A DNA stretch of 64,000 bases, from contig SUWB01000012.1 of assembly GCA_015061745.1 (NCBI GenBank), forward strand, positions 1 through 64,000, in the 5' to 3' direction. Of this stretch, positions 1 through 8,014 are shown piece by piece. Numbering within the stretch: position 1 is the stretch's first letter; every line of letters starts with the position of its first letter. Made by a program: the position numbers and the translations under genes. The notes below the pieces were generated by a model that saw only the letters and a program-made list of their open reading frames with translations, ran no database searches and was not told the origin of the DNA. Source of the DNA: Lentisphaerota bacterium. GTDB lineage: Bacteria; Verrucomicrobiota; Lentisphaeria; Victivallales; Victivallaceae.

Positions 1-65
1 GACTTTTGATGACAATTCTGCTCAAAAACAAAAATCTGACAAAATCACTTTTTCAAAACTCAACC

Positions 66-102
66 TTCTCCCGCTCAAATTTGGCGGGAATGCCTGTTTT
101 TT
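66..102 (+). terminator. Possible terminator of a gene before the window
   Basis: CCCGC and GCGGG arms (71-88 region) with flanking TTC/GAA pairs form a short stem with a nine-base loop. A run of six T lies several bases downstream. The gap between stem and T-run makes this only a weak candidate. Confidence 0.3.
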
Positions 103-178
103 GAAAAATTATGGGATATCTGTGTAATAAAGAGAATAAATTTCCGCAAATAAGTCAGACATTGTCCGGATTGCAGGA

Positions 179-206
179 TTGAAAATTGTTTTTTCTGTGC
201 TATATT
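179..206 (+). promoter_or_regulatory. Candidate promoter of hom
   Basis: TTGAAA (179-184), 16-base spacer, TATATT (201-206) followed by AT. The TATATTAT form of the -10 recurs at most good promoters in this window, which supports the call. It leaves a leader of roughly 110 bases before the GTG start at 322. Confidence 0.45.
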
Positions 207-321
207 ATGAAATGGATTTTTATCGTAAGTTGCCGGATATCTTGTCGAAGCTCTTTTACTGCCAACACAAAAAGAGTTTTCCGGCAGCGGTGAAGTCAAA
301 ATTTTTTAAAGGAACAACGTT

Positions 322-1608
322 GTGAAAGAATTAAAAGTCGGAGTTGTCGGATTCGGCACAGTCGGCGCCGGAGTGGTGGAAAACCTGTTGCAAAATTGCG
401 AAGTCATCGCCAAACGCACAGGTATTATGCTCACTTTGACCTGTGTGGCGGACCTTGACACTACTACTGATCGCGGCGTTAAAGTTCCTGCCGGTGTCCT
501 GTGCAGCGATGCCGCAGAAGCCATCAAACGCTGCGATATCATCGTCGAACTTGTGGGCGGCACCACCTTTGCCAAAAAGTTGATCCTCGACGCCCTCAAT
601 GCCGGAAAAAGTGTCGTTACCGCCAACAAAGCTCTGCTGGCTCTCCACGGCGAGGAACTTTTTGCCGCCGCTGAAAAAAACAATGCCGATCTCTATTATG
701 AGGCCAGTGTCGCAGGCGGTATTCCTATTATCAAAGCCCTCAGAGAAGGTCTTGCCGGCAACCGCATCAACCGTATTTTCGGCATTATGAACGGTACCTG
801 CAACTATATTCTCACCCGTATGGAGCGTGAAGGCGTCAACTTTAACGATGTTCTCGCCGATGCCCAGCGTCTGGGATATGCCGAAGCCAATCCCTCTCTG
901 GATATCGACGGTTTTGACACCGCCCACAAAACGGCCATTCTTGCCTCCCTTGCTTACGGCAAATGGTTCGGCATTGATAATATGACTGTGGAAGGTATCA
1001 GAGACCTTGAACTTGAAGATCTCAATTATGCTCTGGAGCTGGGTTACCGGATCAAACTGCTGGGCGTCATCAAAAACGTGAACGGTGCTGTGGAAATGAG
1101 CGTCCGTCCCACCTTGATCCCCCAGGAAACACTCCTTGCCGGAATCTCAGACGTTTTCAACGGTGTTATGGTAGAAGGCGATTTTGTGGGCCAGACACTC
1201 TTTTACGGCCGCGGAGCCGGAAGAAAGGCGACTGCCAGTGCCGTTGTTGCTGACATCATTGATGTCGCTCTCAATTACAATTCCGGATCCACCCGGCGTA
1301 TCCCTGCCTTCCGTCAGGGAGAACAGTTTACAAGCGTCACTCCTCAATCTGAGTGCACGTCCCGTTACTATTTGCGGCTCATCGTGGAGGATTGTCCCGG
1401 TGTGATCGCTTCTATTACCAAGATACTTGCCGACAGAGAAATCAGCATTTCCAGTTTGATCCAGCACGAAAATCAGAAAGAAAATGTTTCTCTGGTAATT
1501 CTGACTCATCCGGCAATGGAAAAGGAAATCCGCAGTGCGATGGAAGAGTTGAGCAAACTCTCTGTCAGCCGTGCCGCCGTCAAGATGCTCCGTATTGAAG
1601 AGTTCTGA
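322..1608 (+). CDS. hom: Homoserine dehydrogenase with C-terminal ACT domain
   Basis: Converts aspartate semialdehyde to homoserine with NAD(P)H, the branch step to threonine and methionine. The 428-residue protein opens with a Rossmann nucleotide loop (GFGTVGAGV, about residues 10-18), has the family block IFGIMNGTCNYILTRM near 153-168 and the LEDLNYALELGYR segment, and ends in an ACT domain (about 345-425, VEDCPGVIASITKILADR) that in this family senses threonine. The start is GTG at 322, eight bases after AAAGGA. It lies 54 bases before an aspartokinase gene, so the two probably form one operon for the first and third steps of the aspartate pathway. Confidence 0.95.
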   Translation: MKELKVGVVGFGTVGAGVVENLLQNCEVIAKRTGIMLTLTCVADLDTTTDRGVKVPAGVLCSDAAEAIKRCDIIVELVGGTTFAKKLILDALNAGKSVVTANKALLALHGEELFAAAEKNNADLYYEASVAGGIPIIKALREGLAGNRINRIFGIMNGTCNYILTRMEREGVNFNDVLADAQRLGYAEANPSLDIDGFDTAHKTAILASLAYGKWFGIDNMTVEGIRDLELEDLNYALELGYRIKLLGVIKNVNGAVEMSVRPTLIPQETLLAGISDVFNGVMVEGDFVGQTLFYGRGAGRKATASAVVADIIDVALNYNSGSTRRIPAFRQGEQFTSVTPQSECTSRYYLRLIVEDCPGVIASITKILADREISISSLIQHENQKENVSLVILTHPAMEKEIRSAMEELSKLSVSRAAVKMLRIEEF

Positions 1609-1662
1609 TCTTGATATATCACTTATTTTTTTCTTAAAAGAAAACATTTGGGAGTCTGGACT

Positions 1663-3081
1663 ATGGGAAATCATACCGTGGAAAAGATCGGCGGCACAAG
1701 TATGAGCCGCTTCGGGGAAATCATTAAAAATATCATCATCGGCAACCGGAAAGGCGCAGAGCTTTACAATCGTGTTTTTGTTGTTTCCGCCTACGGCGGC
1801 ATCACCAATCTGCTGCTGGAAAACAAAAAAACTGCCGAACCCGGTATCTACGGCAGTTTCGCCGCCGGCGACAACGACGCCTGGCAGGAAAAACTGGAAC
1901 AAACCCGTCTTGAAATGATCCGTATCAATCACTGCTTTGAATCTATCGGTCTGGACACCAAAACGGCCGATGATTTCGTCAATGAGCGTATGGAAGGTAT
2001 CAACGACTGTCTGCTTCATTTGATGAAACTGGGCAGCTTCGGTCATTTCAACAGCAGTGCCTATCTGCCTGCCACCCGTGAACTTCTGAGTTCAGTGGGT
2101 GAAGCGCACAGTGCTTTCAACTCCGTATTGATCCTGCAGAAAATGGGGGTCAACGCTGTATTTGTGGATCTTTCAGGCTGGCGTGACCAGGAGTTTTTCT
2201 CTATGGAAGAAAACATCATCAGCCATATGAAAGATCTTGACCTTGCCAGTTGTATGCCCATCGTCACCGGTTATGCAAAATGTGCCGAAGGCGTTATGGC
2301 AAAATTCGACCGGGGATACAGCGAAATCACCTTCAGCAAACTGGCTGTGGCAACTCAGGCCCGTGAAGGTATCATCCATAAAGAATTCCACCTTTGTACC
2401 GGCGACCCCAAGATGATCGGCATTGACAAAGTGCGTACCATCGGCCACACCAGCTTTGATATCGCCGATCAGCTGGCTGATATGGCTATGGAAGCGATCC
2501 ACCCCCAGGCCTCCAAAGAAATGGCTTTGCACAATATCCCTATCCGGGTCGACAATGCCTTTGATCCCGGCCACGCGGGAACTCTTATCAGCAACAACTA
2601 CGTTTCTCCCACCCCCCGGGTGGATATGATTTGCGGCCGCAAAGATATCATCGGCATCGAAATCTATGACTCTGAAATGGTGGGAGCCGCCGGTTACGAC
2701 TACCGGGTGCTCAAAGCATTTGACGCTCACAAAGTAAGTTATATTGCCAAAAACACCAATGCCAACACCATTACCCACTATGTTTCCGAAAGAAGCAAGA
2801 ATCTTGCAGGTTGTATCGAACAGATCCGCAGCGAGTTTCCCCGGGCAGAAATTTCCTGCCGTGAAGTGGCCATTATCGGTGTCATCGGCAGCAATATGAA
2901 ATTGCCCGGCTTCCTCTACCGGGCCGCCAAGGCTCTGGCCGAAGCGGAAATCAATGTTCTTGCCCTCGACCAGTGTATGCGTCAGGTCAATATGCAGTTC
3001 ATCATTGACCGCAAGGACTTTGAAAAAGCCCATACGGCACTTCACCACGAACTGGTGGAAAAAGAAGAGCCTTTCTGCTGA
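1663..3081 (+). CDS. lysC: Aspartokinase, Ask_Ect-like, with ACT region
   Basis: Phosphorylates aspartate, the first step of lysine, threonine and methionine synthesis. The 472-residue protein begins NHTVEKIGGTSMSRFGEI, containing the KxGGTS phosphate-binding motif of aspartokinases, and ends in an ACT-type region (about 395-465, with GSNMKLPGFLYRAAKALAEA). The ATG at 1663 follows GGAG at 1651 by eight bases and is preferred over an in-frame TTG at 1648. The N-terminal sequence and the FVVSAYGGITNLLL block remind me of the divergent aspartokinase that accompanies ectoine genes (Ask_Ect); no ectABC genes are in this window. That subclass assignment is from memory; the enzyme family itself is secure. 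Confidence 0.9.
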   Translation: MGNHTVEKIGGTSMSRFGEIIKNIIIGNRKGAELYNRVFVVSAYGGITNLLLENKKTAEPGIYGSFAAGDNDAWQEKLEQTRLEMIRINHCFESIGLDTKTADDFVNERMEGINDCLLHLMKLGSFGHFNSSAYLPATRELLSSVGEAHSAFNSVLILQKMGVNAVFVDLSGWRDQEFFSMEENIISHMKDLDLASCMPIVTGYAKCAEGVMAKFDRGYSEITFSKLAVATQAREGIIHKEFHLCTGDPKMIGIDKVRTIGHTSFDIADQLADMAMEAIHPQASKEMALHNIPIRVDNAFDPGHAGTLISNNYVSPTPRVDMICGRKDIIGIEIYDSEMVGAAGYDYRVLKAFDAHKVSYIAKNTNANTITHYVSERSKNLAGCIEQIRSEFPRAEISCREVAIIGVIGSNMKLPGFLYRAAKALAEAEINVLALDQCMRQVNMQFIIDRKDFEKAHTALHHELVEKEEPFC

Positions 3082-3151
3082 GCAAGCGGGTATGATATTG
3101 ACAAAAAAGTAAATTTATTTTAAGAAAAAAAGCCTTTTTTCATTATCATAC

Positions 3152-3180
3152 TTGACAAAACAGCAAAGAGGATGTATATT
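3152..3180 (+). promoter_or_regulatory. Promoter of rpsT
   Basis: Perfect TTGACA (3152-3157), 17-base spacer, TATATT (3175-3180). It gives a leader of about 45 bases before the rpsT start at 3235 and fits a strongly expressed ribosomal protein gene. Confidence 0.8.
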
Positions 3181-3234
3181 AATTGAATGTAAAGGATTAT
3201 TCACTAATTTCAACATATATTTGGAGATTAAAAA

Positions 3235-3492
3235 ATGCCCCACTCAAAACAGGCTGCCAAGCGTCTGCGGACCAGCAATGAAGCTTACCTCCGCAACCGT
3301 TCCAGAATGAGCGAACTCAAGACTCTGGAAAAGAAACTGCGTGCTGCTGTCGAAGCCGGTGATGCTCAACTTGATGAGCTCCGCCGCAATTTCGTCAGCC
3401 GTCTGGACAAGGCTGCCAAGGCCGGTGTTATCCCTGCCAACCGCGCTGCCCGCAAAAAATCTCAGGCTGACAAGCTCGCTATTGCCAAGTAA
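3235..3492 (+). CDS. rpsT: 30S ribosomal protein S20
   Basis: Binds 16S rRNA in the small subunit. The 85-residue, lysine/arginine/alanine-rich protein has the S20 pattern: N-terminal HSKQAAKRLRTS (family form is NxxSAKKRxRxS), a long amphipathic helical middle, and a C-terminal VIPANRAARKKSQADKL block equivalent to the usual GxIHKNxAARxKSRL. Length is typical of the family. GGAG lies about eight bases before ATG. It has its own consensus promoter and a strong terminator, so it is monocistronic, as commonly found. Confidence 0.95.
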   Translation: MPHSKQAAKRLRTSNEAYLRNRSRMSELKTLEKKLRAAVEAGDAQLDELRRNFVSRLDKAAKAGVIPANRAARKKSQADKLAIAK

Positions 3493-3510
3493 TTTCTGCT
3501 TGAGCACTAA

Positions 3511-3543
3511 AAAAAGCAACTCCGTAACGGGGTTGCTTTTTTG
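3511..3543 (+). terminator. Rho-independent terminator of rpsT
   Basis: AGCAACTCCG and CGGGGTTGCT arms around a TAA loop (3515-3537) with one T-G wobble, A-rich before and a T-run after. The A/T symmetry means it could also serve the convergent gene ending at 3571. Confidence 0.9.
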
Positions 3544-3570
3544 TTGCCTTAAAAATTATCGTGAAAGATT

Positions 3571-4653
3571 TTACAGCTCAAATACGACAGGAAGGTGCCC
3601 GCATTTTTCGGCAAGTTCGGGAAGAAACTGCAATCCCTGACGCCAATTTTTCCCGGGACACAAGGTAAACAGCCCCAAAGCGGAACCGTCTTTCAATACA
3701 GCATAAACCGTGATCCTCAAGCCCTGCCCGGTTTTACGGGGAGTTGTAACGCTCAGATATTCGACTTCAGAAAAAAGAACTTCTTTGGGCTGAGCCATTC
3801 TTTTCCGGCTCCAACTCCGGCAGAAATAAATTTTCCTTTCCCGGCCGTCAATTACTGCACAAGGCGGCGGTCCGGCAATCAGATACAGGCCAAAACTGAT
3901 TCCCCAGAGAGCTCCGATCAAAGTTGCAGCTTTCCAGGCACCGATCCAGAGAAGGAAAAAGCTTATCCCCGGATAAAGAATTGCCCACACTGCATCAGCA
4001 AAGGAAAAACGTGAAACATTCAAATAAAAAAGATCATCCGTTTTTTCCAAAGACAAAACTGAATTCCTGACCTTGCAGATCTTTTCAAATTTCCTTTCTT
4101 TAAGAGAAAGGAGTTCTTCTTTTGTAAAGGTATTGAGATAGAGTTTCAAATTCTCAGGGATCTGTGCATCACCTTTCCGGCGGTGCAATTCACTCCAAAT
4201 TCCTCCCAGACTGAACAGCGCAAATCCCCAAAACACCCAGGTCGGCAACCAATAATAAATCCAATACCATTTTTCCCTGACCACAATGCGCAGGGCACTG
4301 TTTCTGCCTCCCGGAGAATCCGGGTCAAAAATAACAGGATAAACGCCTCCTTTTTTCAAATCAGGAGAAGTGGAATCAAAAGCGATCCGGTTCCCGCGAT
4401 AAAGACGTTTATTCCAGGTAAAAACGTATTCATAGCGGAATCCTTCTTTACCTGCTTTCTTTTTTTCAACAACAGTTCCCTTGACTGTTTTCCACGTTTC
4501 AAAGCGTTTTTCCCACGTTCTGACGTGACAGCAATTCCACACGCCCAAAGCCGCAAACAACAAAGCCGCAGCGACCAGAAATACAACTCCGGCAACAGGA
4601 AGTCTGAAATATGTTTTGAATTCTTTTTCAAGACAGGCGGCGTTATCCTTCAT
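3571..4653 (-). CDS. Membrane protein with DUF3592-like domain
   Basis: Function unknown. The 360-residue protein has a hydrophobic segment near residues 18-40, then a soluble block resembling DUF3592 (WKTVKGTVVEKK, YEYVFTWNKRLYRGNRI, YPVIFDPDSP), a second membrane segment near 130-155, a charged linker with EELLSLKERK, and two more hydrophobic segments around 215-265. The C-terminal third contains GREKKIYFCRSW-like strands. Its ATG overlaps the last four bases of the upstream transporter gene (4650-4653), so the two are translationally coupled. The domain call rests on pattern memory. Confidence 0.6.
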   Translation of the reverse strand: MKDNAACLEKEFKTYFRLPVAGVVFLVAAALLFAALGVWNCCHVRTWEKRFETWKTVKGTVVEKKKAGKEGFRYEYVFTWNKRLYRGNRIAFDSTSPDLKKGGVYPVIFDPDSPGGRNSALRIVVREKWYWIYYWLPTWVFWGFALFSLGGIWSELHRRKGDAQIPENLKLYLNTFTKEELLSLKERKFEKICKVRNSVLSLEKTDDLFYLNVSRFSFADAVWAILYPGISFFLLWIGAWKAATLIGALWGISFGLYLIAGPPPCAVIDGRERKIYFCRSWSRKRMAQPKEVLFSEVEYLSVTTPRKTGQGLRITVYAVLKDGSALGLFTLCPGKNWRQGLQFLPELAEKCGHLPVVFEL

Positions 4654-5555
4654 CTTTTGTTTTCCTTTATCCTTTTACGACGGTCCACAAGGAAAAGCTG
4701 TATGGCATTATAACTGTTGTGCCACAGCACATAACTGATGACTCCCATAGCAGCCAGCGGCCCGCCGTAAACCAGAGCCAGATAAATGGTCAATGTGGTA
4801 TTTTTCTGTCCCAGACTTTGGCTGGCCTCCCGGCGGAGACGTTTTCTTTCAAGGAGACCTCCGATCCCGAAACTTGCAATACAAATAATCAGAGCGATAA
4901 AGGCAGTTTCTGCAATGATCCAAGGAGAAACACCGGGATTATTACGGAAAAATTCTGCCGCCGAAGCAGCAATGATAAAAAGACACACCGACCACAATCC
5001 AAAGGTGGCCGTAGCAAGTTTTTTGGGCCACTCCCGGGCTGCCGGGTACAGTTTTCGCAACGTAAAAGCCACCAGAGCCGGAATCACCAGCAAAAAGAAC
5101 AGACTTTCAGCAACGTGGAGCATAAACGCCCAGGAACTGTTCCCGCACACCCAGCTCAGCAAAAAGGGCATAAAGAGAGTCATCCCCGCATTGGTGATAA
5201 TAAAAGCGGTGATCACATACCCCACATTCCCTCTCAAAAACCCCATAACCACCGAAGCTGCCGTTGCGGTGGGGGTAATTCCTGTGAAAAAGGCCGCCTG
5301 AGCAAGCGTTTCATTGCCGCTGATCCAGCGGGTAAGCATATAAGCTGACACGCCGATCGCCAGATTGACTGCAAGGAGCACCCAATGAGAGTTGCGGACA
5401 CGGAGCTCTTTAAGACTCAATTTGAGAAAGACCATAAAAAGCATCGTCATCAAAAGATAGCGGATCAAAAATTTCCACTCCCCTGCCCCGGGAAAAAACA
5501 ATCCCAGACCAAGGGGAATAAAGATCATAGCCGGCCGCAACAAGGTTTTCCACAT
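4650..5555 (-). CDS. Bile acid:sodium symporter (BASS) family-like membrane transporter
   Basis: Predicted inner-membrane carrier of 301 residues with about nine or ten hydrophobic helices. Family-like features are the helix-break segment GITPTATAASVVMGFLRGN (about residues 93-111) and the late SQSLGQKNTTLTIYLAL segment (about 244-260), which matches the conserved GQKN-type helix of BASS carriers. Substrate cannot be told; organic anions or keto acids are typical for the family. It overlaps the following DUF3592-like gene by four bases. The upstream 200 bases separate it from the divergent GntR-type regulator, which could control it. Confidence 0.7.
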   Translation of the reverse strand: MWKTLLRPAMIFIPLGLGLFFPGAGEWKFLIRYLLMTMLFMVFLKLSLKELRVRNSHWVLLAVNLAIGVSAYMLTRWISGNETLAQAAFFTGITPTATAASVVMGFLRGNVGYVITAFIITNAGMTLFMPFLLSWVCGNSSWAFMLHVAESLFFLLVIPALVAFTLRKLYPAAREWPKKLATATFGLWSVCLFIIAASAAEFFRNNPGVSPWIIAETAFIALIICIASFGIGGLLERKRLRREASQSLGQKNTTLTIYLALVYGGPLAAMGVISYVLWHNSYNAIQLFLVDRRKRIKENKR

Positions 5556-5679
5556 ATTTTTCAGCTTTCAAAGATATTTTATGACTGCATTTCCACTTCC
5601 GGCACACTATGGTGCCGGGTTAATATATACGCAAAAAAAATATTTTCAAGAAAAAATCCCATATTTTACTCTTGCCCCC

Positions 5680-5708
5680 TTGACAAAATCAAAAAAGCAT
5701 AGTATAAT
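5680..5708 (+). promoter_or_regulatory. Promoter of the GntR-type regulator operon
   Basis: TTGACA (5680-5685), 17-base spacer, TATAAT (5703-5708): a full consensus promoter. Its position excludes the longer reading frame starting at 5581 and fixes the regulator start at ATG 5770. The leader (5715-5769) contains AACTGTAACAG and ATAACAG repeats that could be an autoregulatory site, but no clear palindrome is seen. Confidence 0.85.
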
Positions 5709-5769
5709 AACAACTGTAACAGAAATAACAGAACGATTAACTGCAGGATATAATTCAGGAAAAACATCA

Positions 5770-6873
5770 ATGGCCGAAGTACAGCGTTTCAGAGATGTCA
5801 ATATCTCATTGCAAATAAAGAACATATTACAAGAAAGAATTCTTTCCGGTTTTTATCCTGCCGGGCAAAAACTCCCGGCAGTCAGGAATCTGGCACAGGA
5901 ATTTTCCATCAGTCCTGTTACAGTCATCAAAGCTTTTGATCTGTTGGAGCCTGAAGGTTTTATCTGCCGAACAGAACGGCATGGGGTCTTCCCTGCGTTT
6001 CCGGAAAATACCTCTGCGCATCCTTTTCGTATCGCCTTTTGCTTTCCGCCCCAAAAGTTCCTGCCGGATATTATCGGTGTTGAAGAGTGGAATCTTGCTT
6101 CTGAGTTTCACAGGGGACTTCTTGCCGGAGCCGTTGAACACAATGCTGAAGTAAGTTTCCTTCAATTCCATCCTCTTGAAAAAGAAGATCTTTCTCAGGT
6201 CAAAGTGAAACTCAGCGGTTTTGATCTCTGTATTTTTGTCAGCGGAGAACTTTCTTCCCTGGCCAAAAAATTGAGTCCCGATCGTAATATTTGGCTTCTC
6301 CGGCATACCCGCAAGGCAGAATATGGCCTGCCGCTCATCGATTATGACCGCAAGACTGCCGTCGCTATGCTTGTGAATGAAATGGTAAAGAGAAATATAA
6401 AAAGTGCCGGATTCATCACCAATGATGAAGGACATCTTGAAAATCTTTCCCGAGTCAATTATTTCACCGAATGCTGTGCAAAAGCAGGGATCACCATTGC
6501 GCCCCAACATTGCTGGCTGCTGGATCTCTCTCCGCAAAAGGCAGACTCTCAACTGGCGTTGAAATTCAGCACACTCACCTCAGTTCCTGAAATCTTTTTC
6601 TGCGACCACTCGTCATGTATGGACTCCATCTGCCTGACAGGGGCGCGGTATGGTTTTATCTGCGGTAAAGACTTCAATCTGACTGCCATCTGTACGGGAA
6701 TGACTATGAACAATCTGCCCGGAGATTACTGGTATGTAAGGATCCCACGTTTTGAAATGGGCAGAGGAGCAGTCAAATTGGCTGTCGCGGCCAGAAAAGC
6801 ACCGGGAGATCTTCCGGCCGTGCTTCCTTTATATCTCCCTGAAATCATTGAAAACAAACGTATTTCGTTATAA
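5770..6873 (+). CDS. GntR-type HTH regulator with LacI-like sugar-binding domain
   Basis: Predicted sugar-responsive repressor, 367 residues from ATG 5770 (AGGA ahead of it). Residues about 8-75 form the winged helix of the GntR family, with ILQERILSGFYPAGQKLPAV and the recognition region NLAQEFSISPVTVIKAFDLL. Residues about 85-350 look like the periplasmic-binding-protein fold used by LacI/AraR regulators (SGFDLCIFVSGEL, SAGFITNDEGHLENLSR, EIFFCDHSSCMDSI, late DYWYVRIPRFEMGRGAVKLA). It heads an apparent operon with a pseudopilin and two DUF4838 genes, so those are its likely targets. Confidence 0.85.
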   Translation: MAEVQRFRDVNISLQIKNILQERILSGFYPAGQKLPAVRNLAQEFSISPVTVIKAFDLLEPEGFICRTERHGVFPAFPENTSAHPFRIAFCFPPQKFLPDIIGVEEWNLASEFHRGLLAGAVEHNAEVSFLQFHPLEKEDLSQVKVKLSGFDLCIFVSGELSSLAKKLSPDRNIWLLRHTRKAEYGLPLIDYDRKTAVAMLVNEMVKRNIKSAGFITNDEGHLENLSRVNYFTECCAKAGITIAPQHCWLLDLSPQKADSQLALKFSTLTSVPEIFFCDHSSCMDSICLTGARYGFICGKDFNLTAICTGMTMNNLPGDYWYVRIPRFEMGRGAVKLAVAARKAPGDLPAVLPLYLPEIIENKRISL

Positions 6874-6913
6874 TCACCCCTTTTATTCATTACTTTTCTA
6901 AGGAAAAAAGAAA

Positions 6914-7987
6914 ATGAAAAATCACCCTATCCTCTCCTCTCCCCCCCTTTTCCATTCACCCGCCCAGGCAAAGAATGCCCGGCGTCAGGAAAGGAAGAGA
7001 AACAGATTTACCCTCATTGAATTGCTGGTGAGTACTACTTGTCAAATAGGTGTTTATATCTTGCGAAAAATTGCCTCTTGCCTTAATACTTGCCGTTGCA
7101 ATTCTTCAAAATGCGGGATTGTCGGTTTTGCGGATGCAAAAACGGCAATCCACCAAAAGTTTTTGGCAAGGATGGATGGGGCCCGGGGAAGGAAGGGAGA
7201 ACCTTTTTTCAAAAAGGGTTCCCTTCCTTCCCCGGCTCCTTTCACCTTGATCGAACTTCTGGTTGTCATTGCGATCATTGCAATCCTCGCCGCTATGCTT
7301 CTGCCCGCACTGCAGCAAGCCCGGGAAAGAGGGAAAGCCATCAGCTGTACCAACACGGTCAAACAATGGGGCATGAATATCATCTCCTATGCTGATGATC
7401 AGGCAGACTATCTTGTTCCGGTTACCGTCAGCAGAGCCAATGGAACGACCAGCAGTTACTACTGGACAAAACCTCAGGACTCTCATTTCGCCTCCTATAT
7501 GGGAACAAATCAGAAAAAAGGTGTCATTGGAGGGATGTTCATCGAATCGGGAGTCCGTTATTACGATCCTGCCAATATGTGCCCTTCACATACCCGGAAT
7601 CAGTTTGCCGATTCTTTCGGAAAAAATGACAAATATCTTTCCTACGGCCTCAACACCTTTGTTTCCAACCGTTCCGGAAAAGCCAAAAGTGTCAAACGGG
7701 CCTCCATCAACTATCCCTCCCGTTTGAGTATCCTCATTGAGACCTACTATATCTATTACGGCTACAAAACCATTGTTAAAGATTCCGGGACCCGCAACCT
7801 CGGAAATCTGGCTTTCAGACACAACGACGGTGCCAATGTCCTCTTTGGTGACGGTCATGTGAATCTTATGCATTTCCGGCGGATCCCTTCACACGACCTC
7901 AGCAACTGGGCCTGGAAGAGTAAATTCTTCAACCCTATGCAGCGTGAAGACTCAGGTACAGATCCCAAATGGCCGGACTGGCAGTAA
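6914..7987 (+). CDS. Pseudopilin-like secreted protein (H-X9-DG type) with duplicated prepilin motif
   Basis: A 357-residue protein of the large pseudopilin-like family of Lentisphaerae and Planctomycetes. The functional-looking N-terminal helix is at residue 110 ([16 protein letters not shown]), followed by a globular region with SYGLNTF and a C-terminal H-X9-DG motif ([12 protein letters not shown], about residues 302-313). Odd feature: an earlier FTLIELLV at residue 32 is not followed by a hydrophobic helix but by 70 residues encoded by a hairpin-rich insert (7031-7240), so the leader would be over 100 residues instead of the usual under 30. Whether it is still processed is unknown. It lies between the regulator (40-base gap) and two DUF4838 genes. 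Confidence 0.85.
   Translation: MKNHPILSSPPLFHSPAQAKNARRQERKRNRFTLIELLVSTTCQIGVYILRKIASCLNTCRCNSSKCGIVGFADAKTAIHQKFLARMDGARGRKGEPFFKKGSLPSPAPFTLIELLVVIAIIAILAAMLLPALQQARERGKAISCTNTVKQWGMNIISYADDQADYLVPVTVSRANGTTSSYYWTKPQDSHFASYMGTNQKKGVIGGMFIESGVRYYDPANMCPSHTRNQFADSFGKNDKYLSYGLNTFVSNRSGKAKSVKRASINYPSRLSILIETYYIYYGYKTIVKDSGTRNLGNLAFRHNDGANVLFGDGHVNLMHFRRIPSHDLSNWAWKSKFFNPMQREDSGTDPKWPDWQ
7031..7264 (+). repeat. Hairpin cassette copy 1 (210-bp insert plus second FTLIELLV codons)
   Basis: In-frame insert right after the first FTLIELLV codons (7007-7030), ending with a second set (7241-7264). Bases 7038-7266 match 48243-48471 with about four differences by eye. Three hairpins fill it: 7065-7074 with 7098-7107 (GAAAAATTGC/GCAATTCTTC); 7116-7131 with 7136-7151 (GGATTGTCGGTTTTGC arm, one wobble and one mismatch); and a long one, 7183-7235, with CCGGGGAAGGAAGGGA paired to its complement, a 2-base bulge and an inner A5/T5 stem. 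The similarity stops inside the motif codons. Confidence 0.85.
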
Positions 7988-8014
7988 ATTCCACTCGAAC
8001 CGGAGTTTAAAAGA

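Larger units (their letters stand above)
1..321. other. Intergenic region upstream of hom
   Basis: No convincing gene is seen here; the short open frames have no ribosome site or recognisable product. The stretch holds a weak hairpin (66-90) followed by T-rich sequence, which may end a gene lying before the window, a candidate promoter at 179-206 and the hom ribosome site AAAGGA at 308-313. The rest is AT-rich with nothing recognised. Confidence 0.5.

Noticed and set aside
5581-5769. 63-codon extension at the N-terminus of the GntR-type regulator
   Set aside because: A consensus promoter (5680-5708) lies inside it and the extension is not domain-like; ATG 5770 has a ribosome site and directly precedes the winged helix.
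7031-7240. Sequencing or assembly error making a false duplication of the motif
   Set aside because: The insert keeps frame, occurs in two genes with different flanks and small differences, and analogous inserts of other sequence are present in other pseudopilins.
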